From NCBI GenBank assembly GCA_009801015.1, contig VHZZ01008563.1:39846-65227 (forward strand): a stretch of DNA of 25,382 bases, in the 5' to 3' direction. Below are positions 1 through 11,100 of the stretch, in pieces. The position numbers were made by a program, and so were the translations under genes. The first letter of the stretch is position 1; every line of letters starts with the position of its first letter. The notes below the pieces were generated by a model, which was not told the DNA's origin, made no database searches, and saw nothing but the letters and a program-made list of their open reading frames with translations. This DNA is from Silene noctiflora (Eukaryota > Streptophyta > Magnoliopsida > Caryophyllales > Caryophyllaceae).

Positions 1-56
1 GACCCGAATTGACCTGACCCGANCCCGACCCGTTGACCCGTTTTGTCAGGTCTAAC
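1..56 (+). repeat. CCCGA-rich degenerate repeat, 3' end of a copy cut by the window edge
   Basis: Runs of GACCCGA variants end in GACCCGTTTTGTCAGGTCTA. The same terminus, with one change, ends the block at 1873-2131, so this appears to be the end of a second member of one dispersed repeat family. One N lies at position 23. Confidence 0.7.
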
Positions 57-78
57 TACGAGTACTCTCTACTCTCCT

Positions 79-243
79 TTAATTCAACTCCATTTATACC
101 GTCTCTATTTGACTTGATGAGAGTGTTATTTTTGAGACTTTTATAGTTACAAGTAATATATTTGCAATCTAATCTCCTTCGACTCCATTTATACCGTCAC
201 GAAAGTAATAGTAGGAACCATTTTTGAGACTTTTATAGAACCA
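79..243. repeat. Diverged tandem duplication, two units about 93 bp apart
   Basis: ACTCCATTTATACCGTC occurs at 87-103 and 182-198. ATTTTTGAGACTTTTATAG occurs at 128-146 and 220-238. The order and spacing are kept, so the two units come from one duplicated segment. The rest of 244-640 shows no gene. It holds a GGGGG-TTCG-CCCCC hairpin (260-273) and an 18-base tandem repeat GATRATGAGAGTGATTAT (460-495). Confidence 0.6.
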
Positions 244-644
244 GTGGTGCCGTGGAAGAGGGGGTTCGCCCCCGCCAAATATTTAAAACCTCAAAAGTTT
301 TGGTTAGATTTTTGAATTTATTTCGAAATTATTGTATGGTATTATTTGATTGTCGGTGTTTAAATTTTTCGGATCCTAACTGTAAATCTTAGCTCCGGCA
401 ATAAAGTCGTAATAGTAGGAGGTTGAGTGGTTGAAGCAAATAATGGTGTTGTAAAACATGATAATGAGAGTGATTATGATGATGAGAGTGATTATGATGA
501 GAAATGAAGTAATCAAGTACGAGTTTTCGATAAGGATGCCAAAGCTAGTGTTACACCTTGATCTCGTTATTAGTCTTCCCAACATAATCATTACATGCTC
601 ACCTTTTTCGATAATGAAGTAACTATTATAACATATAATACTTA

Positions 645-2362
645 CTCCCTCTATTCAATTCCAAATACGACATGGTCTCATTACACATATACTTGGCAAA
701 ATCAACCCGACCCGAATGACCCGACCCGAAAAGGCTGACTCGAGACCCGAATTAACCCGACTTGTGGGACCCGAATTTGACCCGAAAACCCGAATTAACC
801 CGACCCGACCCGATCTCGACCCGAGTTTTGCTAGACCCGCACTGATCCGACCCGTTGTCACCCGACCCGAAACCACCCGGACCAAAACAACCCGACCCGA
901 AATCATCCGATCCGTAAATGACCCGATTTAAATGACCCGATTTGACCCGAAATAGCTAATTTAAAATTGCATTCAATATTAGTACTAAATTAATTTAAGG
1001 AGTTGAAAATGCTTAATTCAATACAAAATAATTAGCATGAAATTGTATAAACTTTGTTTACACAAAATTTATACTCATCCATTCTTTTCTTTTTTTGCTG
1101 TCCTTTTTTTTATTTGCATATTACAAAGTTGGTTATCTCTAAATATTGTAATACCTTTAATTAAGAACCATTTCCTGCAATTGAAAAATATTGTGTTGGT
1201 CGTAACTTGTATGCTACACACACTGACACACGCGTGCGACAAGCTCCCTTATTACTAATTTGTCGATAAGTGAATCTGTAAAAAAGAAAATGTAATATGT
1301 TATGAATCAATCCCGTTATAATTCAATCTCAAATAATCCTATCATTAGATCACTTGTATAAGAATGTGTGAACGTTTCAAAATTAAGATTTAAATGATGG
1401 TTGTAAATAAATGTGAACTGTTAGTAATAATACACAAACTTTATTAACATGATATCCACCAAGATTTAAATTTGAATTATTAGTAATAATATCGTAACCG
1501 TCTATAATATTGTTATTAATTAATAAACTATTAAACGTATTTCTTTCCAAATTAAGTTAAATACTTAAATGTAATACATCATTAAATCCAGAATAAAAGG
1601 AATTGGTTGAAATTATCTTACCATCATTAACTCATTATAATATTAAAGCAGTCAAGAATTGATAATATGTTTGACTTGAAGATGATTACTATTTACAAAC
1701 ATCTCGTATTAACTATTTCAACATTTGATAATGAACTCAATTAAAAACTATAAACAAAATATCCTAAAAATAATATATACTCGGTTAGTAAATAATTTAA
1801 CAGAAGTAAAGGAACGGAAGAAAAAAAAAATGGCTAGTTATTTTAAAAATGCGAAGATGCAAAACGTACCAACTNCAACTAACCCGACCCGCAAATGACC
1901 TGATTTGAAATAACCCGACCCGCTTTTTCATTGACCCGAAAATGACCCGGCCTGAAACAACCCGACCCGCTTGACCCGAAAATGACCCGACAAACAACCC
2001 GAAAGAAACCCGGAAACCCGGAAGGACCCGACCCGACCCGAACTAACCCGATAATGTGACAAACCCGAACTGACCCGACCCGAATTGACCTGACCTGAAC
2101 CCGCCCGTTGACCCGTTTTGCCAGGTCTAATTACACACTTGTCAATTAAAGATTTGTAACATAAATATCTTCGATTTTACGTTATAAAAAAATATAAAAA
2201 GTTTAATATTTTAATTGCATTTACAAAGACGAATTAAACAAGATACCAGCTGAATATGTTTTCTCTTATATATGACAAGGATTATCGAATATTCTCTTCC
2301 AATATAAAGAGTTTCGCGGTTTCAAAATATGAGATGTTGTATTTGGAGTTGAATGGAGGGAG
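645..2362. mobile_element. Stowaway-type MITE, split by a 1.4 kb insertion
   Basis: The left end CTCCCTCTATTCAATTCC (645-) and the right end read in reverse complement, CTCCCTCCATTCAACTCC (from 2362), match over about 28 bases with three differences and are flanked by TA (643-644, 2363-2364). The interior at 2133-2362, with GACGAATTAAACAAGAT and TATGTTTTCTCTTATATATG, resembles a MITE widespread in plants. Without the insertion at about 698-2131 the element would be about 285 bp, a usual size. Confidence 0.7.
698..2131. repeat. Insertion flanked by CCCGA-rich blocks (698-955 and 1873-2131) around an AT-rich centre
   Basis: Both blocks are degenerate CCCGA/AACCCGA repeats in the same orientation. 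The centre (956-1872) is AT-rich with no recognisable gene. The insertion lies in the MITE at 645-2362. Similar sequences flank it: ATTACACAtataCTTGGCA on the left and ATTACACACTTGTCA on the right, perhaps a target duplication with a 4-base difference. The class of element is not known to me. Reading frames in the blocks encode only repetitive Gly-Arg-Val or Thr-Arg-Pro runs and are not genes. Confidence 0.5.
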
Positions 2363-2364
2363 TA

Positions 2365-2690
2365 TTGTTTATTATAAAGTGGACACTTTTATCCGTTACA
2401 TATACAACAATCACCGGCGAGCGACAACTAGGGTTATTTAAAATGAATGGAGTGGTCGGACGGACCAAATTAAGAAAGCCAATGCGCATGATGTATCCTT
2501 TGCTCAAAGCATGCACCAAAACAGAGGAAGTAAAACTTAAAGCAAAGCAAGGAACTTTAATGCAATGCCATTTCTCATTCTCATGTAAGATTATATTCCA
2601 TTGTTTCTTACTTTTGTTCATCATTAATCATTTCTTTCTTTTATTTTAATCATCTTTTCTTCTTTTTCATCTTACTTAAATATACAACAA
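2365..2690. other. Upstream region of the Rab gene, no gene seen
   Basis: Between the split MITE and the TATA-rich stretch lies unique-looking sequence, probably the Rab promoter. An open frame at 2353-2649 has no recognisable domain, begins inside the MITE end and ends in a hydrophobic pyrimidine-rich tail, so I do not call it a gene. Confidence 0.4.
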
Positions 2691-2754
2691 TATATATACT
2701 TATAAAAAGTTGGTTCAACACAATACATTTTGAAGAAGAAATATAATTAAGAAG
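2691..2754 (+). promoter_or_regulatory. Likely core promoter and short 5' UTR of the Rab gene
   Basis: A TATA-rich stretch (TATATATACTTATAAAAAG, 2691-2709) lies about 50 bases before the Rab start codon. A TATA box here would give a very short 5' UTR, so the true start could also lie further upstream, after the pyrimidine-rich stretch at 2585-2680. Inference from composition only. Confidence 0.35.
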
Positions 2755-5495
2755 ATGAACAATCAGGTCCAAAATAGTAATTACGATGCATCCTTGAAGA
2801 TATTATTGATTGGTGATTCTGGGGTTGGCAAAAGTAGTTTGCTTCTCACTTTTGTTTCTACTTGTTTTGATCAACTTCCTCCTACTATTGGTACCGTTTT
2901 TCTCTTCTTTAATCGCTTTTAATATATGATACCATATTGTTATCGTTGTTTGCAACTTTAGATTAGATTGTTGTATGAATATATGATACCATTTTGTGTA
3001 GGAGTGGATTTCAAGATCAAGTTGCTAACGGTTGGTGAAAAGAAGTTGAAGCTTACAATATGGGATACGGGTAATTAGCTCTGTGCCAATGTGCTATTAT
3101 ATGATCTGACATTAATAACATCAAGATGATCGAGGGCAATGAAATGTGTTCATGCTTCATGCTATTATGCATTTTGAGTTCCTCTAGGATCTTCAAGAAT
3201 ACTTCTCCTTTTGATTTTCTATTTTCTCATGCATAGGCGCATTCCCTCAATTGCTTTGACTATTGTTAGCCTCTTCCCTTCCTTCCCCCAACAAGCAGTT
3301 GCTTTTAATCCAACCAATGTGCTTAAATCTTAGCTTCCAACTATAAATTTTTGTCATACATGTTATGCAATGTGAGAGGGCTAATCCAAAGTGTACCATG
3401 ATAGTTCATTCGCAATCAATGGTTTTTTGTAACCTGAATAGGCGATACTAGTTACTTTCAGAGATTCATGAAACTTACTAACTTATAATTATGTATATCC
3501 TTTGCAGCTGGTCAGGAGAAGTTCAGAACGTTAACAAGTTCCTACTACCGAGGTGCCCAGGGGATAGTTCTTGGTATGTTGGTTAACACTTTATCCGGAA
3601 ATTTACCGTCCTTTAAACCATATAAACAGCTAATAACAGCAAGTTCCTTGAAAACATATTCCATTAATTTCTTCGCTGTGAGGGGCAGCATTAATTAGCG
3701 TTCAATTGAGTATCACCGGAAACCTATTGTAGATTTTCTGGCTGAAGTTTCCTAACGTTTTGCTTATTGCCATTATAGTGTACGACGTTACACGAAGAGA
3801 AACATTCACCAATTTGTCTGAGTTTTGGGCCAAGGAGGTGGAACTTTACTCTAACAATCAAGATTGTGTCAAGATGCTCGTAGGAAATAAAGTTGACAAG
3901 GTAATTATGTTTCTCCATCGTCATGCATTGTCTTTTGGAGCATAGGGAGGCTGCTGCCTGCTAGTGCCATTAAAGTCTACAATTGTAAAATTGATTCAGT
4001 GTTAGTTAGACTTAGATGGGTATCCGTCTTCATCGCAGTTCATAATCTTCACGTTTCACACTGTGCTACTGTTTGATCCACTTTGTTTTAAGGCTTTGTA
4101 TTGGTTAAGATGGCTTTTTCATTGTTTTTCTAAAAAAACAAAACCTTCTAGAGCTCCACAAATGTTTTTTATTCAATATTTATTGCAGCTTGTAACTTCT
4201 CACAGGACCATGGTAATAATACGGTACAGGTCAGGGTAATTGGTAAACAGTAGTAGTTTAGAGATGTCACGAATGAAAGGGGATAATGTTGTAGTGTAGG
4301 GTGGTAGCTTACAAGATAGTTATGTCTTATGATTACAGGATTCTGAAAGAGCTGTGAGTAGGGAAGAAGGCTTGGCTCTCGCCCAGCAGCTAGGGAGTTT
4401 GTTTATTGAATGCAGCGCTAAAACTCGAGAAAATGTTGAGCAGTGCTTTGAAGAGCATGTTATCAAGGTAATATTCTTGTACTTCAGAAAGTTGCAGTTT
4501 TCTGCTAGGTGGTTTGCATAATGTGCAAAAATATCTGACCTTGTCTAATTGACTGACATTTACCCATACTGTCCTGATAAACTACACAATGACCCTTACG
4601 ATCTCCCTCCCTAGCACTCCATCTATCTTCTTTAACCTATTTCTTCATAATCATCTTTCCTCATCTCCATGGTTACTGATTATGTAGATTTTTGTCTTTT
4701 TCTTAATCCTTTAATTGAAAAAAATTTCAGTTTTCGTTCTTGATTTTAACTTTCTCAAAGACTCGGCTTTAATTTACTCTCCATATTAGCCTAGGAGAGT
4801 TCTTTTTAGTCACATGTCTTAGGTAGAGAAGGTTTAAATTAGGAATTAAAAAGCAATATTTCAAGAATTTATCTCCAAATTGATTGATCGTATCACATCG
4901 TTGTTGATTTTAGAAGGCAAGTTTATGATAATGTGTTTGTACCTTAAATCCTTTTGGATTTGTATTGATATCTGCAACGGATTTGCTTTTGAGGTGAAAA
5001 TGGGGAAAGTGGTATGGGCGATGGTATGCCCAATTTAATCCTCATCTTCTGAAGTCCTAATATCTGGTTTATTTTTGCTTGACCTACTGTTCTTTCTCTT
5101 TCCTCCTTTCTTAAGCATTTTTCTGCTCCCTCCTTTTTAAATTGTTGGTGTTGTCCATCATTAAAGGAAAATTTATAACTTTTTTTACTCTCTCTGGATC
5201 TCTTTGTTTCCAGTTAGAACTTTTTTACGGTTACTCCATTCAGTTTTAAGAAGACTATCTCTTGAGTTTTTTTTTTTTTATTTTACGTTATTCTTTTATT
5301 CTTTCTTTGGGCTTTAAAGTGATATTCTTGTCTAATAAGACTATAAGAGTGTCCTGTTGATGTCCTTTCGCTTCTATGATTGTTCCACAGATTATGGAGA
5401 TTCCCAGTCTCTTAGAGGAAGGATCTAATATTGTTAAAAGGAATATCTTGAAACAGAAGCAAGAGGACAACCCACCTCCTGGTTGCTGTTCCTGA
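2755..5495 (+). CDS. RABC2: Rab GTPase, RABC (Rab18-like) group, complete, six exons
   Basis: Small GTPase of the plant Rab18-like (RABC) group, a membrane-traffic switch that cycles between GTP- and GDP-bound states. Exons: 2755-2890, 3002-3070, 3508-3573, 3779-3900, 4339-4467 and 5391-5495. All introns are GT-AG, and together they encode 208 residues, normal for the family. Visible motifs: P-loop GDSGVGKS (20-27), switch I threonine in PTIGVDF (T44), WDTAGQE (66-72), NKVD (127-130), ECSAK (155-159), and C-terminal GCCS (205-208) for geranylgeranylation. The stretch RRETFTNL and the tail PSLLEEGS...VKRNILKQK resemble RABC2 as I recall it, so the subgroup is likely but not proven. The first ATG is chosen because the Rab fold begins a few residues later (ASLKILLIGDS). 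Compared with RABC proteins I remember, it starts MNNQ rather than MGSS. No frame break is seen. Confidence 0.93.
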
Positions 5496-5789
5496 ACCAG
5501 TGGTTAACCTTAAGCACCAAGTCGGAGCTTGAATGTGGGATTCACAGCATGCTAACGCTGTTAGCGGATACTTGTTACATGTCAGCCTGTACATTTAATC
5601 TAGATGTTGAAAAACAAGTTAACCGTATATTTGTGTACACTTTCAACTTTCAAGCAGTGGATTCTTCCATGAAAGTTTTCTGGATCTATTTGGCCAATTG
5701 TTCGAGAGTTTGTATATTTGGATCACCAAGAATCGAGTCATCGAGAATCCATGAACTGGAAACGCAAGAGTAAGGAGTTATCACGTCCA
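5496..5789 (+). other. Likely 3' UTR of the Rab gene
   Basis: This follows the Rab stop directly. It has no coding similarity that I recognise and no clear AATAAA signal, which is common in plants. The end is set arbitrarily at the hairpin that follows. Confidence 0.4.
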
Positions 5790-5901
5790 GATTTTACGTG
5801 CTACTCTTACCTGATTTTTATTAGTTTGGGTATTTTAAGAACATTTTATTAAGTTTAGGGGTATTAATGTTTTCAAAAACCTTAGAGTAGCACGTAAAAT
5901 C
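5790..5901. repeat. Hairpin element with perfect 18-base inverted arms
   Basis: GATTTTACGTGCTACTCT (5790-5807) and its exact reverse complement (5884-5901) enclose a 76-base AT-rich spacer. It could be a very small MITE or part of the Rab 3' end. No clear target duplication is seen. Confidence 0.6.
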
Positions 5902-6133
5902 CGAAAAAAAAGGGACACCACGTTAAAAAACCAAAAAAGAAAAAAAAAAAAAAAATACAACGCACAATTTTAACTCACCACCACATATGCATAACAATTC
6001 TTAATTCTTTATCACATTAAACGACTCTACCGAAAAGGCTATAGTTACACTCAGTGTATAGAATCTTCTATACACCACGAGTACCATAATGACACGTGAC
6101 AATGGTCGGACATAAGATGTGATATTTTTTACG

Positions 6134-6572
6134 GCTTGTTTGTTTACCCACAAAAATCCCATGAATTGCATTTTTTGCATCTCATTTGGTTACCCCAAAA
6201 ATTTCAAAATGGAGAGTTCTAAACTCCTGTGGAGTTTCCAACTCCTACTTGATGTAGGAGTTTAATTACCTAGCCCCTCCTAGGTAATTGGAAACTCCTT
6301 CATCATTTCCCCACCCAATTTACCCATTTACCCTTAAAAAAAGATGTTATTCAGATTATATAAGGATATATTTGTATTTACTAATCAAAATCATGTGAAT
6401 AAAAGTTGTTTAACCAAATATAACGCGGGAGTTTAATTCACGGGAAAAACAAACTCCTCCAAGGTAACCAAACATGTTTTTCTCATTTTATGGGAATTGT
6501 ATATAGGAATTAAAATCCTATGAATTGCAAATTAACACAGAAATTCAACTCCTGCATTAACCAAACGAGCAC
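6134..6572. mobile_element. MITE-like element, hAT-like ends, nested
   Basis: The ends GCTTGTTTGTTTA and, in reverse complement, GCTCGTTTGGTTA are imperfect inverted repeats of the TTTGGTTA kind. Internal copies of TTTGGTTACC at 6185-6194 and its complement at 6461-6472 suggest an inner, longer inverted structure. A hairpin around CCTAGCCCCTCCTAGG lies near 6270-6290. No target duplication is identified. Confidence 0.45.
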
Positions 6573-6824
6573 TAACATTGATTTTGTTATATTCTGGAGC
6601 TAAAATTTGGAAATATGATACATACCTTAATTAACGTCTTGCCAATTATGTTAACGATTTCCTATTACCACAATAATCTTGATAATTTGGTTATATTATA
6701 TCAATCTAATAATTTCCTCTTGTTATTAGAAGTATTAGATATTGATTTAAAAATGTGTAATATACAGCATGATATTGATATCCTTAGAGACTGGCAATTG
6801 TACGTATTTTTCTTTATACCAACA

Positions 6825-7110
6825 GTCTAACACCAACGCATATCACCAATCCATACCAATATCACCGGCTCTCCGCCAGGCACCACCCACTGGTGCACCG
6901 TCAACCATCACGCCAGTGAATGTCTTCCCTCACCCACCACGAACCCCTCCCTCACCCCCGACAATATGAATTTCAAAACCCATCTCCTCAAACGTTATCC
7001 GCCGTGCACCTAGGAATCTCCTCCCACGCACTCCCCCGCACTCCCCCGCCTGTCCACCACCACTTCATCCCTCCTGCCACTCTCCCCGTGCTAACCAACA
7101 CAGATGGGGT
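6825..7110. other. GC-rich, C-rich island inside the Mutator-like element; origin unknown
   Basis: C-rich sequence stands out from AT-rich surroundings. In one frame (6920-7297) it would read as a Pro/His-rich peptide, with no domain I recognise. It may be host sequence captured by the element, or simply low-complexity DNA. Confidence 0.35.
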
Positions 7111-7335
7111 TATCGCACTGACAATAACCTACTGCCACAATTCTTATAATAATTCAATTTTCGTATGTAATCAAAGCCTATCGAAGCATACAAATCCGCC
7201 TTTATTAATCATATACAAATCTGACGTATTAATCAAAAATTCACAAACTAGTAATTTTTTTATTTATTTTATTAAAAGTGATATTATTATTTTTTGACTA
7301 TACCGTTAAACTTCTGAAAAATTTTGTAAGATATA

Positions 7336-7560
7336 GAGCATGTTTGGCCTTCTCAAAAATAAGTTTTTGTTTTTCAAGCTTAATTTTCTAAAAGTGTTTC
7401 AAAAATAGAAGTATCAAATTGTTGCTTCTGTTTTTATGGACAAATATGAATTTTTAGCTTTTGAAAAGTTTTGTTTAAACTTTTGGAAAATGTTGTGTTT
7501 GGCCAAAAAAGTGTTTTTAAGTCCAAAAACACTTTTAACAAGCTAAGCCAAAACACACTC
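7336..7560. mobile_element. hAT-like MITE, nested
   Basis: GAGCATGTTTGGCC at the left and, reverse complemented, GAGTGTGTTTTGGC at the right form terminal inverted repeats. Subterminal AAAAGTGTTT motifs recur in both orientations, as in many small hAT derivatives. The 8-base duplication expected for hAT elements is not clear. Confidence 0.5.
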
Positions 7561-7724
7561 GTATGATTTTTACTATAAATTTAATTTTTAATTAAAACAT
7601 TCCTCCAAATATATGCTAAATTCCCTCGGCAAATATTAGATTCTTACACATGTCAAAATTTTATAAGTGTTGTATAAAAGATTCTATACACCGGGTGTAA
7701 CCGTATCCTCTTCCACGATTCTAC

Positions 7725-8135
7725 TGTTGAAAAAAAAAGTGGGAAATCATACAAATAAGTGGCCATACATTTACCGGCAACTGAGACTTTCAAGATTACA
7801 AAATGCTATTAACACTAAAACGTTCGATGTAATCGGAGCTCATAAGAAGTTAACTAATCTAGACTAGAACTACAACTTGAAGAGAGGCAGACAAAAGGGG
7901 CACGAAGAGTTGAAACCTTATCATAGCTATACACGACCTCCTATCAAGTTAAAAGCAACTAACTTGTCTATCTATGCAGAATGCCTAAGCTAAGGGTTCT
8001 ATAGCAGCAATAATAATAAGAATAGTTCTAGTCACACTATCAAGTATCAATATGACTAATTACACAACCAATTTGTACATAGACCATCAAAAACTAGATG
8101 AAAAGGGACCCGTATGCTAACTTACGACTCATAGT
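7725..8135 (-). other. Probable 3' UTR and downstream region of the capping enzyme gene
   Basis: This lies just past the capping-enzyme stop in the minus direction. There is no gene or clear polyadenylation signal. The interval to the Mutator-like element is too short for another gene. Confidence 0.4.
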
Positions 8136-11100
8136 TTACATCTTTTTCAGTGGCTGCTTCCCTTTCTTCTGGCTTCTGCTATCAATCTCAATACGATCAG
8201 CATACATAGGCAAACTTATGATCTCATCTATCTCATTTAACAAAACCTCTTCCGTAATATTGTCCTTTATGCTTTTCATAACCTGTATAATGCAGTAAAA
8301 CATCATGAACCCAGATACAAACAACAAAAATCTTGCATAAAATGTTAAAAATTAGAACAAAAAAAACTGTTGGACCTTTCTGTATGTATTAAACTCATTT
8401 GGGGTTGACTTGTCCACCCTAACTCGCATGCAGACCCACACATTTTCCTCTGAATCCCACGAACACTCGATAATCTTTCCAGAGTATGATGAACTAGGCT
8501 CAAAAGCATCTGCAAGTGTCAAGTTTCAACAGGTATGATGAACTAGGCTCAACAACATTCCGCACCTACCAAAATTCATCACCAAGCAGTGGTGGATCTT
8601 AAAATTTCTTTTCGATTTTTATGAAGCCAAGTGGAAATTATTTTGAAGCCAATATTACTAAAATTGTAGGGGATGGCAATGGGTAGGGTCCTATAGGATC
8701 CATATCCATATCCATATCCATATTATATATGTTGGATCCATATCTGACCCATATCCACAGGATCCAAAATTTTCAGACCCAGATCCAGATCCTAAAGTAG
8801 GACCCTATAGGATCTGGGTCTTAAATGGGTACGATCTTTTTCAAAAAATTCCGTTAATTTCTTCATCTTCTAAATGTACTTACACTATTAAAATTACATA
8901 AAACGCATTAGAATGTTTAATAGAATTATAGATATAAAATATGTCGATATTTATCATGATAAAGTAACAAATTACCGCGCAAGTTATTATTTGTACGATG
9001 AAAAAATATTTTGTTGTTTCTCGAATATTTAAATTAGGTTGTAAATTCGTTAATAACTATGAAATAAGAAAACTGACATAAGAGAGTTGAATAAAAGATA
9101 AAGAAAACATGACTTCTATAAACGATAGTTATTCTTATAGATCTAAAAATCTAAAAATAAAATAAAAAATATGGGTCTGGGAAGGGTCTGGATCTTAGCG
9201 ACAAGATCCATATCCATATCCACGTAAATTTTTCTAGATCCATATCCGACCCATATCCATTGGATCCATAAAAATGAGATCCATATCCGCCTCATCAAAA
9301 ACCGATATGGGTAGGGTCCTGGATCCACTGCCATCCCGTCCAGGGTCTTAAGTTTTATTTTATTTTTTAAAACCAAAGTAGGCAACATGCACAAAAAAAA
9401 AAATTGTTTTCAGATTTCTGGAAATCCCATTTCCCTTTAGGATTAGGCAAAATCACTATCTGGACAAGAACTACAGGATTTCCTTCCGAATTGACTTGCT
9501 GCATTGTAGTAATGTTCTCATTTGAAAGTGGGTTGTGTTCCAATTTCAGTTTTCGTTCTATCATCACCACGAGACTACGGTACAATTGATTTGATATTCT
9601 CAGAAACTACAAACAATGCAACCTAAAGCTTCAAACAAAAAGGAAATTTTATAAATCATACTTCATGAAGCTCTAAACTCCACATTAAACCACACCGGGT
9701 ACTGCAAACACAGAAAAATAGTTGTGGTGTAAAATTTTATGGATCCTAAAGTGCAATATAAAGCACAATTTTTTACCAGCAGCAACAGCCAAAGCTTACC
9801 AATAAGTTTGGAGCAATTGGAGGAAAAAGAAGAGAGGAAATGGGATGGGAAGAGGCTAATTCAATTTGTCCTCTAATCTTATAAATTGAGAAAGAATTTG
9901 GTTTATTAAAAGGGACAAGATGGGTCCCTCCTCTTGCCTTCCTTCCCCTCCTCAACCCTCTACCCAGAGGCACATTGGTCTGTCAATCTCCTTCCCCTTC
10001 CTTTCCTCCAAATCCCCTTGTCCAAAACTTGTGTAATAATCAGGAATTAAATGTTACCAGAGAGTGCATCCAGAATTTGTTTTACTCCGAGGAAGGGGAT
10101 AGGCCAACTGTAAGTAAGATGAATGAGAAGCACAAAAGAAGAACATTAACCTCCAAAAACAACACTGTTGTTGTCCATCAACCGCTTTTTCCCTCGTTCA
10201 TGCAAATAAAGACACTCTGCACCATCTTCTCTTATCTGCAGAAGTACATAACAGATTAGTCCGTGACTTCTTCACTGTGAAATGTAACCGAGAAATAAAT
10301 AGTACAAAACAACAGATTACTAGATTAGAAACATTACCTCAAAAAGAAAATCAACTGAATTCATTTCAGGGTATTTCCACTTTAAAAGCCCCTCGTGAGT
10401 TCTTGGAACATACGGATCATCCCAACCCTAGTGGTACAACAAACAGAAAACCTAGTCAAATTTTAATATTGATGGCTTAGTTTTAGAGACGCAATGCACA
10501 CCGAGGTGGTAAGAGGGCGAGGTGACGAGGCGCAAAGTGCAAGGTGAAGGCGCGCGCCCTATTTTTAAAAACAAGTTAGTATTTTCCAAATAACATTTTG
10601 GGCATCAATACCTTTTTTATGAGGTTTCATATTGGCCAACATGTAAAGGAGTAAAAGTTAGGAGTAAATGAGTAATGGGGAAAATAAATGCCATAAGTAA
10701 GAATCTAGATGAAAAAGGTATACAAAGTGCATACTAGCAACTCTTGTTAAGTGAGCCTCGTCTAAAAGGCACATCAAAAATGCACCGAGGCGTTTTGTCT
10801 AGTGCTTCACCCAAGGCGCGCCTTAGGCACAATCTAGGTGAGCGTTTTTAAACTAAGATTGATAACTAATAGTCGACAAAAAAAAAAGTGACAAGTACGA
10901 AACCACCAATGATCATGGAAGTTACGGACAATAACCCACAAAAACAACTAGAGATTAAAGATAAGTAAATGAAAAATGAAATGCGCCAACCTGTATCTTA
11001 CAAGTCAGCATCTTAAGCATATCATTAAACTTGTTTTAGGAGTGTAAAAACAAGGCATGAAAATTTATAGATCCCTCACTTTCTAAGTCATGCTCTTGCT

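Larger units (their letters stand above)
6031..7714. mobile_element. Mutator-like non-autonomous DNA element with 68 bp TIRs and a 10 bp target duplication
   Basis: Left arm 6031-6098 and right arm 7647-7714 are imperfect inverted repeats, best at GTTACAC...GTGTATAGAATCTT. They are flanked by ACGACTCTAC (6021-6030) and ACGATTCTAC (7715-7724), a 9-10 base target duplication with one mismatch, typical of Mutator-like elements. No transposase is visible. Inside lie two smaller MITE-like elements (6134-6572, 7336-7560) and a GC-rich stretch (6825-7110) that could be captured host sequence. Confidence 0.7.

Noticed and set aside
655-931. Open frames on both strands rich in Gly-Arg-Val or Thr-Arg-Pro
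   Set aside because: They are read-throughs of the degenerate CCCGA repeat and lie inside a transposon insertion.
1-2131. CRISPR-like or satellite array in the CCCGA blocks
   Set aside because: The units are degenerate and lack constant repeats with unique spacers; this is plant repeat DNA.
2353-2649. 98-residue open frame upstream of the Rab gene
   Set aside because: Begins in a MITE end, has no known domain, and ends in pyrimidine-rich sequence; better explained as promoter and leader.
5483-5773. 96-residue open frame overlapping the Rab 3' end
   Set aside because: Overlaps the Rab tail in another frame and continues into the 3' UTR; no recognisable domain.
9367-9585. 72-residue minus-strand open frame and overlapping plus frame in intron 16
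   Set aside because: I considered an extra capping-enzyme exon, but exon 10235-10151 joins exon 8509-8376 in phase (VVFG/DAFE) and the peptide matches nothing I recognise.
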